From positions 248,001-312,000 of the forward strand of contig NZ_VTFX01000005.1 of assembly GCF_009192775.1 (NCBI RefSeq): DNA of 64,000 bases, given 5' to 3'. Position 1 is the first letter of the stretch. Each line of letters starts with the position of its first letter. Both the position numbers and the translations under genes were made by a program. The stretch is from Arthrobacter yangruifuii (GTDB taxonomy: Bacteria > Actinomycetota > Actinomycetes > Actinomycetales > Micrococcaceae). Shown here in pieces: positions 1-8,263 of this stretch. Below the pieces are notes generated by a model. The model had not been told where the DNA came from. It ran no database searches and was given only the letters and a program-made list of their open reading frames with translations.

Positions 1-943
1 GCAGATTGGTGATCCGGAAGCAGATCAACTGCATGGCGGTGAGCTCCGTGAGCATGTTGGCGAGCTTGTTCTGGACCAGCTGGAACCCGGCAATAGGCTT
101 GCCGAACTGTTCCCGCTGCAGGGAATAGGCCAAAGCGGCCTCGTAGGCGGCCATCCCGTGGCCCAGCGCCTCCCAGGAGGCGTTGCCGCGGGTGGCCATG
201 AGCACCCGGCTGACGTCCCGGAAGCCCTTGGACTGCACCAGCACGTTCTCGGCCGGAATGCGCAGATCGGTGATGGTGATATCCGGCTGCAGGATGGCCC
301 GCTTGCCGACCTTGCCGGTAATGACGTCGGCCTGATACCCGGCGGGGTAGGTGCCGTCCTCGTTCTTCTCCAGCACAAAGCCCTTGACCTTGCCATCCGC
401 CTCATCGCGCGCCCAGATGACGACGACGTCGGCGAAGCTCGCATTGCCGATCCAGCGCTTCTTGCCGTTCAGGATGTAGGAGTCGCCGTCGCGGCGGGCG
501 GAAGTTTCCAGGCCCACGGAGTCCGAGCCGTGTCCGGGCTCGGTGAGGGCGAAGGACCCGATCTTGTCCAGGGCGGCCATGGCGGGCAGCCAGCGCTGCT
601 TCTGTTCGTCGCTGCCGAGCAGGTTGATGGAGCCCATGGTGAGGCCGGACTGCACGCTCAGGAAGGTGTTGACGCTGCCGTCGACCCGGGACATCTCCAT
701 CGAGACCAGGGCAGAGGAGAGCCGGTCCATGCCGGGGCAGCCATAGCCCTCGATGGTGGTGCCGACAACGCCGAGCCGGGCCAGCTTCGGTACGAGCTCA
801 AACGGGAATTCGGCACGGTCCCAGTAGTCGTTGATGATGGGGCGCACCTGCTCGTTGGCGAACTCCCGCACGCGCAGCTGGACGGCGCGCTGCTCATCGG
901 TGAGTGATTCTTCCAGCAGGAGGAAGTCGGTTGTGTCGGTCAT
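1..943 (-). CDS. acyl-CoA dehydrogenase family protein (partial, C-terminus outside window)
   Basis: FAD-dependent alpha,beta-dehydrogenation of an acyl-CoA thioester in fatty-acid or amino-acid catabolism. About 314 residues are visible, starting MTDTTDFLLL. The N-terminal helical domain carries EGYGCPG (residues 65-71) and the middle beta-domain carries the flavin/substrate motif FALTEPGHGSDS (131-142) and KRWIGNASFADV. The region with the catalytic base lies beyond base 1, so the substrate class cannot be read. It resembles the glutaryl-CoA dehydrogenase-like paralogue at 9572-10765. Its ATG overlaps the thioesterase stop by four bases (ATGA), implying translational coupling within one operon. 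Confidence 0.93.
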   Translation of the reverse strand, partial: MTDTTDFLLLEESLTDEQRAVQLRVREFANEQVRPIINDYWDRAEFPFELVPKLARLGVVGTTIEGYGCPGMDRLSSALVSMEMSRVDGSVNTFLSVQSGLTMGSINLLGSDEQKQRWLPAMAALDKIGSFALTEPGHGSDSVGLETSARRDGDSYILNGKKRWIGNASFADVVVIWARDEADGKVKGFVLEKNEDGTYPAGYQADVITGKVGKRAILQPDITITDLRIPAENVLVQSKGFRDVSRVLMATRGNASWEALGHGMAAYEAALAYSLQREQFGKPIAGFQLVQNKLANMLTELTAMQLICFRITNL

Positions 944-1395
944 CGGGTCTCCGTTGTCGTGCGGGTCGGTTCATCGGTGGAAAGGTAACGGGACAGGTAG
1001 TCCACTTCGTCCGGGAGCAGGTCCCGGGAGGCTGAGGTGGCCGGATTCAGCGGCACCACGACGGTGCTGCCGGTGAAGGCCGTGTCGCCGCGCTGGCTGG
1101 CGTGGTAAGTGATGGTGAATGACCGGGTGCCGATCCGGCTGATCCGCAGATCCATGATGAGCTCGTCGGCATAGTGCACAGGGCGGCGGTACTCCACCGT
1201 GAGGGAGGCAATGACCTTGGGGTTGGTGAAGCTCGCTACCCCCTCCTTCACGGCGGTTCGGTTGAGCCAGGCCACCCTGGCCTCTTCCATCAGCGTGACG
1301 ATCCGCGCGTTGTTCACATGCCCGTTCAGGTCCTGGTCCGACCAGCGCAGCGGAAGCACACAGGAAAATGCCTGCGTCGTGAGGGATGGGGACAT
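940..1395 (-). CDS. acyl-CoA thioesterase, hotdog/4HBT family
   Basis: Predicted cytoplasmic hydrolase of acyl-CoA esters, 151 residues, about the usual length for a single hotdog domain. The segment LRWSDQDLNGHVNNARIV is the family signature: the Asp and the HVNN stretch line the active site in 4-hydroxybenzoyl-CoA thioesterase-like enzymes. An in-frame GTG lies 27 bases upstream, but AGGGAG sits at ideal distance from the ATG at 1395, so that start is preferred. It is coupled by a four-base overlap to the acyl-CoA dehydrogenase and lies directly downstream of a crotonase gene remnant, so it was probably part of a larger acyl-CoA operon. Substrate unknown. Confidence 0.88.
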   Translation of the reverse strand: MSPSLTTQAFSCVLPLRWSDQDLNGHVNNARIVTLMEEARVAWLNRTAVKEGVASFTNPKVIASLTVEYRRPVHYADELIMDLRISRIGTRSFTITYHASQRGDTAFTGSTVVVPLNPATSASRDLLPDEVDYLSRYLSTDEPTRTTTETR

Positions 1396-1414
1396 CAGGG
1401 GTTTCTCCCTTGTT

Positions 1415-1534
1415 TCAGGCACCGGAGAACCTCGCAGCGCGGCGTTGGGTGAAGGCTTCCTTGCCTTCGCGGAAGTGATGAGCGTCAGGACGCTTTCCTG
1501 CCGTTCCGATTTCGATAAGCAACCGCGTCTCCGT
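1415..1534 (-). pseudogene. C-terminal remnant of an enoyl-CoA hydratase/crotonase gene
   Basis: Reading the minus strand into a TGA at 1415-1417 gives a tail containing DAHHFREGKEAFTQRRAARF and then SGA, the typical C-terminal pattern of crotonase-fold enzymes (HFxEGxxAFxxKRxxxFxG). The frame is closed by a stop near 1535 and nothing upstream resembles the roughly 220 missing residues. The stop lies 20 bases before the thioesterase ATG, as expected for a deleted first gene of this operon. Seen: the motif and the truncation. Inferred: that it is decay rather than a small gene. Confidence 0.6.
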
Positions 1535-1760
1535 TCACAAGGACTAGCCGCTGCAACTCTTCCAAATCGGATTATAAATATCCAATACTTATTACCAATG
1601 TCTTTTATTCCTCAAAGCAATCAATGGCAAATGCCGGCTTCGAGCTGCAGATTGCCGGGGCGGCAGGCGAAAGGGAGGGACGCGTAATGATCGGTCAAAA
1701 CCTGCGGAATGACTGACCCGCCGTCCTAGACTGGGCCCCACGCCGAGCCAGAAAGCAGCC
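1535..1760. promoter_or_regulatory. AT-rich intergenic region between divergent operons
   Basis: This is the most AT-rich stretch nearby (about 1560-1625) and lies between the minus-strand acyl-CoA genes and the plus-strand lactate dehydrogenase. On the minus strand it contains a direct repeat ATTGG-N8-ATTGG next to an AT tract. I see no ORF and no convincing complete promoter; a regulator binding site is plausible but unproven. Confidence 0.3.
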
Positions 1761-2969
1761 ATGAAACGCCGTCTTCCGCAGTACTCAGAACTCCGCGACC
1801 TCGTCCAGTTCCAGGCCTTTGACTTGGACCGCCGCCGGGCGCGGCTGGCGAGGGCCACCAACGTCTGGGAACTGCGGGACATCGCCAAGCGGCGGATTCC
1901 GACGGCGGCGTTCGACTACGTGGACGGCGGCTCCTTCGGGGAGCAGACCCTGCACCGCAACCGGGCCGCGTTCAACGACGTCGAATTCGTTCCGCACGTG
2001 CTGCGCGACGTCACCACCGTGGACCTGGGTACCACGATCGCCGGCACCCTGGCGGCCATGCCCGTGGGAATCGGCCCTACCGGCCTGACCCGGCTGATGC
2101 ATGCCGAAGGGGAAATCGCCGGAGCCCAGGCCGCTGCTGCGTTCGGGATTCCGTTTGCGCTCTCGACCATGGGCACCGCCTCCATCGAGGAGCTCGCTGC
2201 CGAAGCGCCCGACGCCGCCAAGTGGTTCCAGCTCTACCTCTGGAAGGACCGGGGCAGGTCGCGGGAGCTGGTGCATCGGGCGGCCGCCGCCGGCTACGGC
2301 GCGCTGATCGTCACCGTGGACACCCCGGTGGCCGGTGCCCGGCTGCGCGACACCCGCAATGGGATGACCATGCCGCCCACCCTGACGCCCAAGACCATCC
2401 TGGACGCCTCCTACCGGCCCGAATGGTGGTTCAACTTCCTGACCACCAAGCCGCTGGGCTTCGCGAACTTCGAGGGGGAGCGGGTGTCCCTGGCCGAAAC
2501 CGTGAACACCATGTTCGAGCCCTCGCTGAACATGGAGGATCTGGGCTGGCTGCGCGAGACCTGGCCCGGGAAGCTGATCGTCAAGGGCATCCAGACCCCG
2601 GCCGACGCCGTCGAGGTCTTCGCCCGCGGCGCCGACGCCATAGTGGTCTCCAACCACGGCGGCCGGCAGCTGGACCGGGCACCGGTGCCGCTGCGGATCC
2701 TGCCCGCCATCCGCGCCGCCGTCGGACCCAACGCCGAGATCATCCTGGACTCGGGCATCATGTCCGGCGGCGACATCGTGGCCGCGATTGCCGCCGGCGC
2801 GGACTTCACCCTGATCGGCCGGGCCTACCTGTACGGGTTGATGGCTGGCGGACGGCAGGGTGCCGAGCGCGCCCTGGAGCTGCTGCGCACCGAAATGACG
2901 ACGGTGATGCAGCTGCTCGGCGTGACGAGCGTGGCCGAGCTGCGTCCGGAGCATATCCGCAGCGCGTGA
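1761..2969 (+). CDS. lldD: FMN-dependent L-lactate dehydrogenase / alpha-hydroxy-acid oxidizing protein
   Basis: Oxidises L-lactate (or another 2-hydroxy acid) to the keto acid with FMN, passing electrons to quinone or oxygen at the membrane face. 402 residues, a typical length for actinobacterial LldD. The TIM barrel shows the FMN-contacting Lys in LIVKGIQT (K275), the catalytic His and Arg in SNHGGRQLD (H299, R302), the phosphate-binding DSGIMSGGD (330-338) and GRAYLYG. The ribosome site before ATG is weak. It stands alone, divergent from the acyl-CoA operon. Lactate dehydrogenase is preferred to glycolate or mandelate oxidase on overall resemblance; exact substrate is inferred. Confidence 0.85.
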   Translation: MKRRLPQYSELRDLVQFQAFDLDRRRARLARATNVWELRDIAKRRIPTAAFDYVDGGSFGEQTLHRNRAAFNDVEFVPHVLRDVTTVDLGTTIAGTLAAMPVGIGPTGLTRLMHAEGEIAGAQAAAAFGIPFALSTMGTASIEELAAEAPDAAKWFQLYLWKDRGRSRELVHRAAAAGYGALIVTVDTPVAGARLRDTRNGMTMPPTLTPKTILDASYRPEWWFNFLTTKPLGFANFEGERVSLAETVNTMFEPSLNMEDLGWLRETWPGKLIVKGIQTPADAVEVFARGADAIVVSNHGGRQLDRAPVPLRILPAIRAAVGPNAEIILDSGIMSGGDIVAAIAAGADFTLIGRAYLYGLMAGGRQGAERALELLRTEMTTVMQLLGVTSVAELRPEHIRSA

Positions 2970-3017
2970 CCCCGCGGGTTCCGGGGCTGAGACAGCACCC
3001 CTGGCGGCAACCTCCGA

Positions 3018-4244
3018 TCAGGGCGTGGCCCGCGAAGGTCGAAGTTCATCTTCCGTGTTGCGGGGTTTGATACGGGCAATGACCCCGGCGGCACTGACTC
3101 CGCACGCGGCTGCGGCAACGGCAAAGGCGAGCCCGAAGCCGGACGCTTCGATGAGGGCACCGGTCAGGGCTGCCCCGGCGGCCTGCCCCAGAATGAGGCT
3201 GATGAACAAGGCCGAGGTGCCGGCGGCACTGCTGCTCGCCGTGGCGGTGGCCCAGATGATGAGGACCGACGTCGCGGCGGTGTAGGCCAGTCCGAACAGC
3301 GCTGCGGCAGCAAAGGCGAGGGCCGTACTCCCCGGCGCCAGGACCATCGCCGCGGTCGCGGCGGCGGTGGCCAGCACCGTGACGGGCCACGTGAAGCGGA
3401 CCGAGTGTCGGGCCAGCCACGGGGCCGTCAGCACGGCGGCGGCGCCGCCGGCACCCAGGGCGATCCATGCCCCGGCCGAAAGGGCTACCGGCATGCCGCC
3501 CTGATCCTCGAGCAGGGTGCGGCCGTACACCCAGACCGCGGCGCAGCCAACGCCGTAGAGGAAGGCCGCGGTGAGCGGCCATTTCAGCTCGCCCAGGCCC
3601 AACCCCCGCTGCCGGCTTCCGCTGCGTTCCCGGCGCCCGGCGTCGTCGTCCGCGCCTTTGGTGCTGTGACGCCGCGAAACATCCGCCCGCAGCACCCCAA
3701 GCATTCCCGCCACCGCGATGACGGCAATCAACGCCCACGCCAGCCGCCACGAGGACCCCAGCATCAAGGCGAGCAGCCCGGCCGCGACCACCCCGAACCC
3801 GGTCCCGGAATTCACCACCGACTGCCGTTTCGCCGCGTGGATGGGCTTCGTGTTGCGCTGGACCAGTTCCACCAGGGCGGGGGAGGCGAAGCCTGCGCCC
3901 ATTCCGGCCAGCAGTACGGCTGCGGCAAAGAACCCCGTCGACGGGGCTGCCGCGATCCCCGCGGAGCCCAGTGCCGCCGTCGTGCCGGCCAGAATCGTCA
4001 TCAGCCGCGGACGCCGCGGCGCATAGACAAAGCCCAGCCCGGCCGAGACGCAGTAGATCACCGAGGCGCCGGAGGAGAGCAGTCCGCCGACGGCCGGAGT
4101 CAGCTCAAAGGAGGCGGAGAAGGCGGGCAGGAACAGGCCGTAGCCCAGCCGGGCCAGGCCGTAGGTCGCGGCGATGAGGGTCACCGCGGCGACCGCGAAG
4201 AGCGGGCCGGCGGTCGGAGCAGAAGGCTGTAACGGTCGTTTCAT
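3018..4244 (-). CDS. MFS transporter
   Basis: A 408-residue integral membrane protein with about twelve hydrophobic helices, split by a charged loop near the middle (SRRHSTKGADDDAGRRER). Major-facilitator proteins use the proton gradient to move small molecules; nothing here fixes the substrate. The start at MKRPLQPSAP is chosen because an upstream in-frame extension would run through the shared operator. It is divergent from a TetR-type gene 26 bases away, an arrangement typical of exporters controlled by their own repressor. Confidence 0.85.
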   Translation of the reverse strand: MKRPLQPSAPTAGPLFAVAAVTLIAATYGLARLGYGLFLPAFSASFELTPAVGGLLSSGASVIYCVSAGLGFVYAPRRPRLMTILAGTTAALGSAGIAAAPSTGFFAAAVLLAGMGAGFASPALVELVQRNTKPIHAAKRQSVVNSGTGFGVVAAGLLALMLGSSWRLAWALIAVIAVAGMLGVLRADVSRRHSTKGADDDAGRRERSGSRQRGLGLGELKWPLTAAFLYGVGCAAVWVYGRTLLEDQGGMPVALSAGAWIALGAGGAAAVLTAPWLARHSVRFTWPVTVLATAAATAAMVLAPGSTALAFAAAALFGLAYTAATSVLIIWATATASSSAAGTSALFISLILGQAAGAALTGALIEASGFGLAFAVAAAACGVSAAGVIARIKPRNTEDELRPSRATP

Positions 4245-4257
4245 TGAAACGTACGTT
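4237..4257. promoter_or_regulatory. palindromic operator between MFS and TetR genes
   Basis: Two overlapping perfect palindromes: CGTTTCA-T-TGAAACG at 4237-4251 and AACGTACGTT at 4248-4257. The first overlaps the MFS start codon and the second lies just before tetR. This geometry fits a TetR dimer repressing both divergent genes. Confidence 0.6.
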
Positions 4258-4270
4258 ATATGCTGGGCGC

Positions 4271-4858
4271 ATGGTTGGACAACCCAGTGCACGGAACCGG
4301 CTGCTCGACGCCGCCGAGGAACTCGCCTTCACGCAGGGCGTCGCGGCGACGCCGGTGGACCGGATCCTGCAGCGCGCCAACGTTGCCCCGGCGACGCTGT
4401 ACGCGCACTTCGGCAACAAGGAAGGTTTGATCGCGGAGGCGCTGCGCCGCCGGCTGGAGAACTGGGATGCGGCCTGGCAGCGGGAAATCGCCGCCGCCGC
4501 CACGGACCGGGACCGGCTCCTGGCGGTGTTTCCGGCCCTCACCAGTTACCGCTCGGGTGCGTCCGCCGCCCGCTGGTGTGCCGCGCTCGGCGTCGCCGCG
4601 GAAACCGTCGATCCGGGCCAGCAGCTTGCGGAGACCCTGTCGCAGGATACTCAGCTGCTCACGGACCGCTTCCGGGAACTCTCGGTGCCCGTTGTCGGAG
4701 ACGAGGCCGAGGCGCTGGCAGCCCACCTGTTGCTGATCTTCACCGGCGTCCTGGGCATGCTGCTGCGCGGTGAATCTCCGGAAGCGGCTGCCGCCACCGG
4801 GCGGGCCACGGCGGGGTTCGTTATTGACGGACTCCAGGCGTCCGTTTCGGGCGGGTAG
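4271..4858 (+). CDS. TetR/AcrR family transcriptional regulator
   Basis: A 195-residue one-component regulator. The N-terminal helix-turn-helix spans about residues 9-58 (ARNRLLDAAEEL ... VAPATLYAHFGNKEGLIAEA), the canonical TetR pattern ending in Y-x-HFGNKE-L. The C-terminal part is a helical ligand and dimer domain without a recognisable ligand motif. An in-frame TTG upstream (4244) falls inside the operator, so the ATG at 4271 is preferred. It probably represses the adjacent MFS gene and itself. Its end overlaps the convergent downstream gene by 38 bases. Confidence 0.9.
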   Translation: MVGQPSARNRLLDAAEELAFTQGVAATPVDRILQRANVAPATLYAHFGNKEGLIAEALRRRLENWDAAWQREIAAAATDRDRLLAVFPALTSYRSGASAARWCAALGVAAETVDPGQQLAETLSQDTQLLTDRFRELSVPVVGDEAEALAAHLLLIFTGVLGMLLRGESPEAAAATGRATAGFVIDGLQASVSGG

Positions 4859-5360
4859 TTCCACCGGACGACGACGGCGGGGTACGTCCCCGTCCCCCCG
4901 GCCGGCGTTCCGGCGCCTCACCCGGGCTGAGGTACCGGACGTCGCGGCGGCCGTCGGTGAGGATCCGCAGGTCCTCGTCCAGGTTCTGCCGCAGTTCCAT
5001 CAGGGCGAACTGGTATCGCTCCGGATCCTCGGCGGCATCGCGCAGGTAGCGGTTGCCGGCGGCGGACATCCGCATCAGCACCGCAGTGGCGGAGGAGCCG
5101 GGCGTGAGGCGGGCGAGTGTCTCCATCAGGTTCTCCCGCAGATCCAGCACGGCGGACCGGTGCCGGGCTTCCATGGGCCCGGCCGCTGACGGCTGCGGGT
5201 CGATCGGGGCCAGCGTGCGTTTCTGGTGCAGGTACGTGATCAGTTCATTGAGCGCCCGGGACTCCTCCCGCCGGTTTAGGCTGCGCTTGGTTCCCCAGCC
5301 GGCAGCGAATCCCGCCAGGACCCCGAGGACCGGCCAGAGAACGTTCCAGATCCAGTCCAT
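4821..5360 (-). CDS. hypothetical membrane-anchored protein
   Basis: 179 residues; family not recognised. Residues 4-21 (IWNVLWPVLGVLAGFAAG) form one hydrophobic segment, followed by a basic stretch and a long charged, probably helical domain, so the protein is likely inner-membrane anchored with a cytoplasmic body. The tail is rich in Pro, Arg and Gly. It converges on and overlaps the tetR gene by 38 bases. Confidence 0.65.
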   Translation of the reverse strand: MDWIWNVLWPVLGVLAGFAAGWGTKRSLNRREESRALNELITYLHQKRTLAPIDPQPSAAGPMEARHRSAVLDLRENLMETLARLTPGSSATAVLMRMSAAGNRYLRDAAEDPERYQFALMELRQNLDEDLRILTDGRRDVRYLSPGEAPERRPGGRGRTPPSSSGGTTRPKRTPGVRQ

Positions 5361-5477
5361 CGCGGCTTCCCCTCCAGACGTACAGGAAGGCTACTTGCCC
5401 GCAATCCGGTTCGGCCAGAGGAGCTGGAGTTTCCACCAGTGTGGACACCGGATGAACCTTGTGACGAATCGGCGGGG

Positions 5478-6893
5478 TCACCAAGGCGTGAACGGGGGCA
5501 GCTGCTTGTTCAACCTATTGGATGCAATTTGGGAGCGCTCGTATGTCACGTCATTTGGCAGGTTGATCGCCTGCCATGTGTCGTCGTCGACGAAATATCC
5601 GTGGCTGAATGTCCACTTGCCGTACGGCGGGCCTTGAGGTTGTGTTATGCAGTTCAGGTTTGTGCCAAACCCGTTCTTGCTGCGGTTCTTTATGCTGTCC
5701 ATGCGGACCACGAGATCGTGACGGGTGCGTAGATCCAGGATCCAGCCAACCCTCTCTTCGATGAGTGCCCACTCGTCCTTCGTCCGGCGGAGCACGGGCA
5801 CATGGAGGAGAACTAACAGGTTTACTTTTATGCCTTCTTTCAGGATGGCATTCAAGATGACGTTCCCGCCGTGGCTATGCGCATAAACAGTGTCCAGCGA
5901 GCTGATGCCTTTCCGCTTGCACCATTCGACCAACTGCAAGGCTGCGAACGCACGGTCTGGCTCGCTGAACACGGCAGACCACCGGAAATAGTCTGACTCC
6001 CTATAGAGGTCAGGGCTGCACGAGGTGCTGATCCTGGTCGGAAGCTTAGCGTCCGGCTCGAACCATTTTTTGTCCTTCTCTTTAATGCGGGCGTAGGTCC
6101 CGTGGATGGCAAGGCTGACGCTCTCCGACAGGTACCCGGGATCCGAAAGATCGGCAGTGCGGTCAGCAGCCTTTTGCCCCTCATCGGCTCCCAGGTTCTG
6201 GCTATGGCCATGACCTTCCGAGCCTTCGATGGGGGTCGAAGGGGAGTCTGACTTAGAGTGTTCTTCATTTTCAGCCCATTCCGCTGCAGCTGCCAACTGA
6301 GCCACCTCGGGGTTGCCCGAAGCTGCTGCCTCCCTGACCAGGGGTAGAAGTTCAGCGCGGCTCCTTTCGTGAAGGACGTACAACGCTGAGACTGACGCCG
6401 CTCGTACTAGCTCGTGCGGGCTCCGTGTGCACAGATACAGAAGGGCGAACGCGGACCGAGCGGACCGGAAATTCTGGATGTTCTCATAGAGCCGCCGTAT
6501 TCTCCCGAGAAGGCTGGAATCTTCGACGGTATCCACGGTGATTATCTCGTAGGCGTAGCCCTCTAATCCCTCCAACGCTTCACTGTGCGGGTAGCGCTGG
6601 GTCTTCGGCGTTAGCGCCAAATAGAACAGTGTCTTGAGAGGAAGTCCCAAGCTCGTTGGCCCGGCGCGGCGAGGCAGGGGCGCCCCGAGGTCCCAGGCGT
6701 CTTCTCCCAGGTCGTGCAGGTCCTCCAGATCATTTTGATCAGCGAGACGGTCTTGGTCTGAATCTTTCGGGCGCAAAGCCCTGGCAATACAAAGTAGCTG
6801 GCTGGCTTGGCTGGCCACGTGCAATGGCGTGGCTCCGGCAAAGGCATCGGGGCCGGGGATTCGTTCAATGCTTTCCATGTCCTCTGTGTCCAT
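5478..6893 (-). CDS. orphan alpha/beta-hydrolase-like protein with N-terminal helical region
   Basis: 471 residues from the ATG that follows GAGAG; an in-frame GTG lies 51 bases upstream. The C-terminal half looks like a serine hydrolase: LAIHGTYA (oxyanion strand), the nucleophile elbow AHSHGG (Ser about 340), an Asp in RHDLVV (about 393) and a His in FSHGYF (about 431). The N-terminal half is acidic and helical, with a possible HEAT-like stretch, and I recognise no domain there. No signal peptide, so probably cytoplasmic. Base composition is visibly less GC-rich than its neighbours, suggesting horizontal acquisition. Substrate unknown; lipase, esterase or effector roles are all possible. 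Confidence 0.7.
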   Translation of the reverse strand: MDTEDMESIERIPGPDAFAGATPLHVASQASQLLCIARALRPKDSDQDRLADQNDLEDLHDLGEDAWDLGAPLPRRAGPTSLGLPLKTLFYLALTPKTQRYPHSEALEGLEGYAYEIITVDTVEDSSLLGRIRRLYENIQNFRSARSAFALLYLCTRSPHELVRAASVSALYVLHERSRAELLPLVREAAASGNPEVAQLAAAAEWAENEEHSKSDSPSTPIEGSEGHGHSQNLGADEGQKAADRTADLSDPGYLSESVSLAIHGTYARIKEKDKKWFEPDAKLPTRISTSCSPDLYRESDYFRWSAVFSEPDRAFAALQLVEWCKRKGISSLDTVYAHSHGGNVILNAILKEGIKVNLLVLLHVPVLRRTKDEWALIEERVGWILDLRTRHDLVVRMDSIKNRSKNGFGTNLNCITQPQGPPYGKWTFSHGYFVDDDTWQAINLPNDVTYERSQIASNRLNKQLPPFTPW

Positions 6894-7179
6894 TACCGTT
6901 CTCTCGTAAGGAAAATCCCGCGGCTGATAGTCGAACTGGCGCACCCGTCTTTATGGACAGTAGTTGACGGTTATCTATCAACTCAATTTGCCTGATAAAC
7001 AGCGGCGAAAGTCTGAGCCGACTAGGGGTTGCAGGATAAGCAATCCCGCCTGCCGGAGGAGAAAGCACATAGCCCGCCGGGTAGAGGAAATCCGCGTACA
7101 ACAGAACCTAAGGAAGTGCGGTAGCCTTTGGGTCGATGCATTCGCATCCATATTCGTCTTTTTTGTCCATGGGGGACCT
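6894..7179. other. intergenic region, divergent promoters expected
   Basis: 286 bases between divergent genes. Only the good ribosome site GGGGGA just before 7180 stands out; no operator or RNA structure was recognised. Confidence 0.3.
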
Positions 7180-8091
7180 ATGCCTGTTTTGCCCACCCGC
7201 CGCACCGCGTCAACGCTGACCCGCGGCACCGCTCCTTCCGCCCGCTCCCGGGCGCTTACCCTCGGTGCTGTTGCGCTGAGCACCGTCGTCGTTCTGTCCG
7301 GCTGCGGCGGTGACCAGGCAGAACCTGCCGCAACCTCCACTCCGTCGCCGACGAAGACGACGGCATCCCCGACGCCCACGCCCACCCCCACCCCCACGCA
7401 GATTGCCAACAAGGCCTGCAAGACGGCGGGTGCCACCCAGACGCAGAAACAGGCCGGAACCGCCAGCCCCACTCCCACCGCCTCGTCATCGAGCTCAGCG
7501 TCAGCGTCAGCCTCAGCGTCCCCGTCCGCGACGACCACGTCCGCATCGCCGTCGTCGTCCCCGTCCACCAACACGGCGTCACCATCCGCCACGCCCACGT
7601 CCACCAACACGGCGTCACCATCCGCCACGCCCACGTCCCAGACCGTGGTCTACGTCTGCACGGAAAACGACAACGGCCGGCTCGTCTGGATGGATCAGGA
7701 CAGCTCCAACAAACTCGTTGCCGAACGCCAGGAAGCGGAAGAGAAGGAAGCCGCGGAGAAGGAAGCCGCGGACAAGAAGGCCGCAGACGAAGCCGCAGCT
7801 GAGCAACAGCGTATTGACGACGAAGCAGCAGCAGAGGCGCAGCGGCTGGCCGACGAGCAGGCAGCAGCAGAGGAAGCGCAGCGGCAGGCGGAGGAACAGC
7901 AACGCCAGCAGGCAGTGCCCCCTCCCGCCCCGGTGGTTCCTGCCCCCGTTGCACCGGCTGCACCGCCCGCCGCCGCCTACTACCCGAACTGCTCGGCTGC
8001 CCGGGCGGCAGGTGCCGCCCCGGTCTACGCCGGAGGGCCCGGCTACGGCACGCACCTGGACCGCGACGGCGACGGTGTTGGCTGCGAGTAA
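7180..8091 (+). CDS. secreted lipoprotein with Excalibur calcium-binding domain
   Basis: 303 residues, ATG preceded by GGGGGA. Basic N-terminus and hydrophobic segment end in a lipobox (VLSGC, Cys 42), so it is probably a lipid-anchored surface protein. Then come a Thr/Pro/Ser-rich low-complexity linker, a split small cysteine domain (IANKACKTAG ... YVCTENDNGRLVW), an Ala/Glu/Gln-rich coiled-coil region (about 190-255) and a C-terminal Excalibur domain with CSAARAAG and the calcium loop DRDGDGVGCE. The IANKAC...LVW domain also occurs in the next gene. The linker includes a 36-bp tandem duplication. Role unknown; cell-envelope association is inferred. Confidence 0.85.
   Translation: MPVLPTRRTASTLTRGTAPSARSRALTLGAVALSTVVVLSGCGGDQAEPAATSTPSPTKTTASPTPTPTPTPTQIANKACKTAGATQTQKQAGTASPTPTASSSSSASASASASPSATTTSASPSSSPSTNTASPSATPTSTNTASPSATPTSQTVVYVCTENDNGRLVWMDQDSSNKLVAERQEAEEKEAAEKEAADKKAADEAAAEQQRIDDEAAAEAQRLADEQAAAEEAQRQAEEQQRQQAVPPPAPVVPAPVAPAAPPAAAYYPNCSAARAAGAAPVYAGGPGYGTHLDRDGDGVGCE
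7564..7635 (+). repeat. 36-bp perfect tandem duplication inside a lipoprotein gene
   Basis: Two identical 36-bp copies (7564-7599, 7600-7635), each encoding STNTASPSATPT. It lengthens the Ser/Thr/Pro linker in frame and inserts between the two halves of the cysteine domain. Confidence 0.95.
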
Positions 8092-8116
8092 TCCGGTCAG
8101 TTTGCTGAAGCCCTAG

Positions 8117-8159
8117 ATGTTGCCCCTGGACCCGCCTAGCGTGGAGCCAAGGGCAACAT
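8117..8159. repeat. inverted repeat between the two surface-protein genes
   Basis: Perfect 9-bp arms ATGTTGCCC (8117-8125) and GGGCAACAT (8151-8159) with a 25-base loop. It has no T-run, so it may be a weak terminator for the gene ending at 8091 or an operator for the gene starting at 8264. Confidence 0.4.
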
Positions 8160-8263
8160 TCGTTAACGGCTCCGGCAACCAGGAGCCCGCTGTTGCCGCA
8201 CCAAAGCCGGCGAAGGTCCCGCGGACCGAAGGCGCCGGCCCGGCACCACCCCGCTGAGGCATT

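Noticed and set aside
1396-1422. GTG-initiated longer thioesterase
   Set aside because: The GTG lies over the crotonase remnant's stop region and lacks a ribosome site; AGGGAG favours the ATG at 1395.
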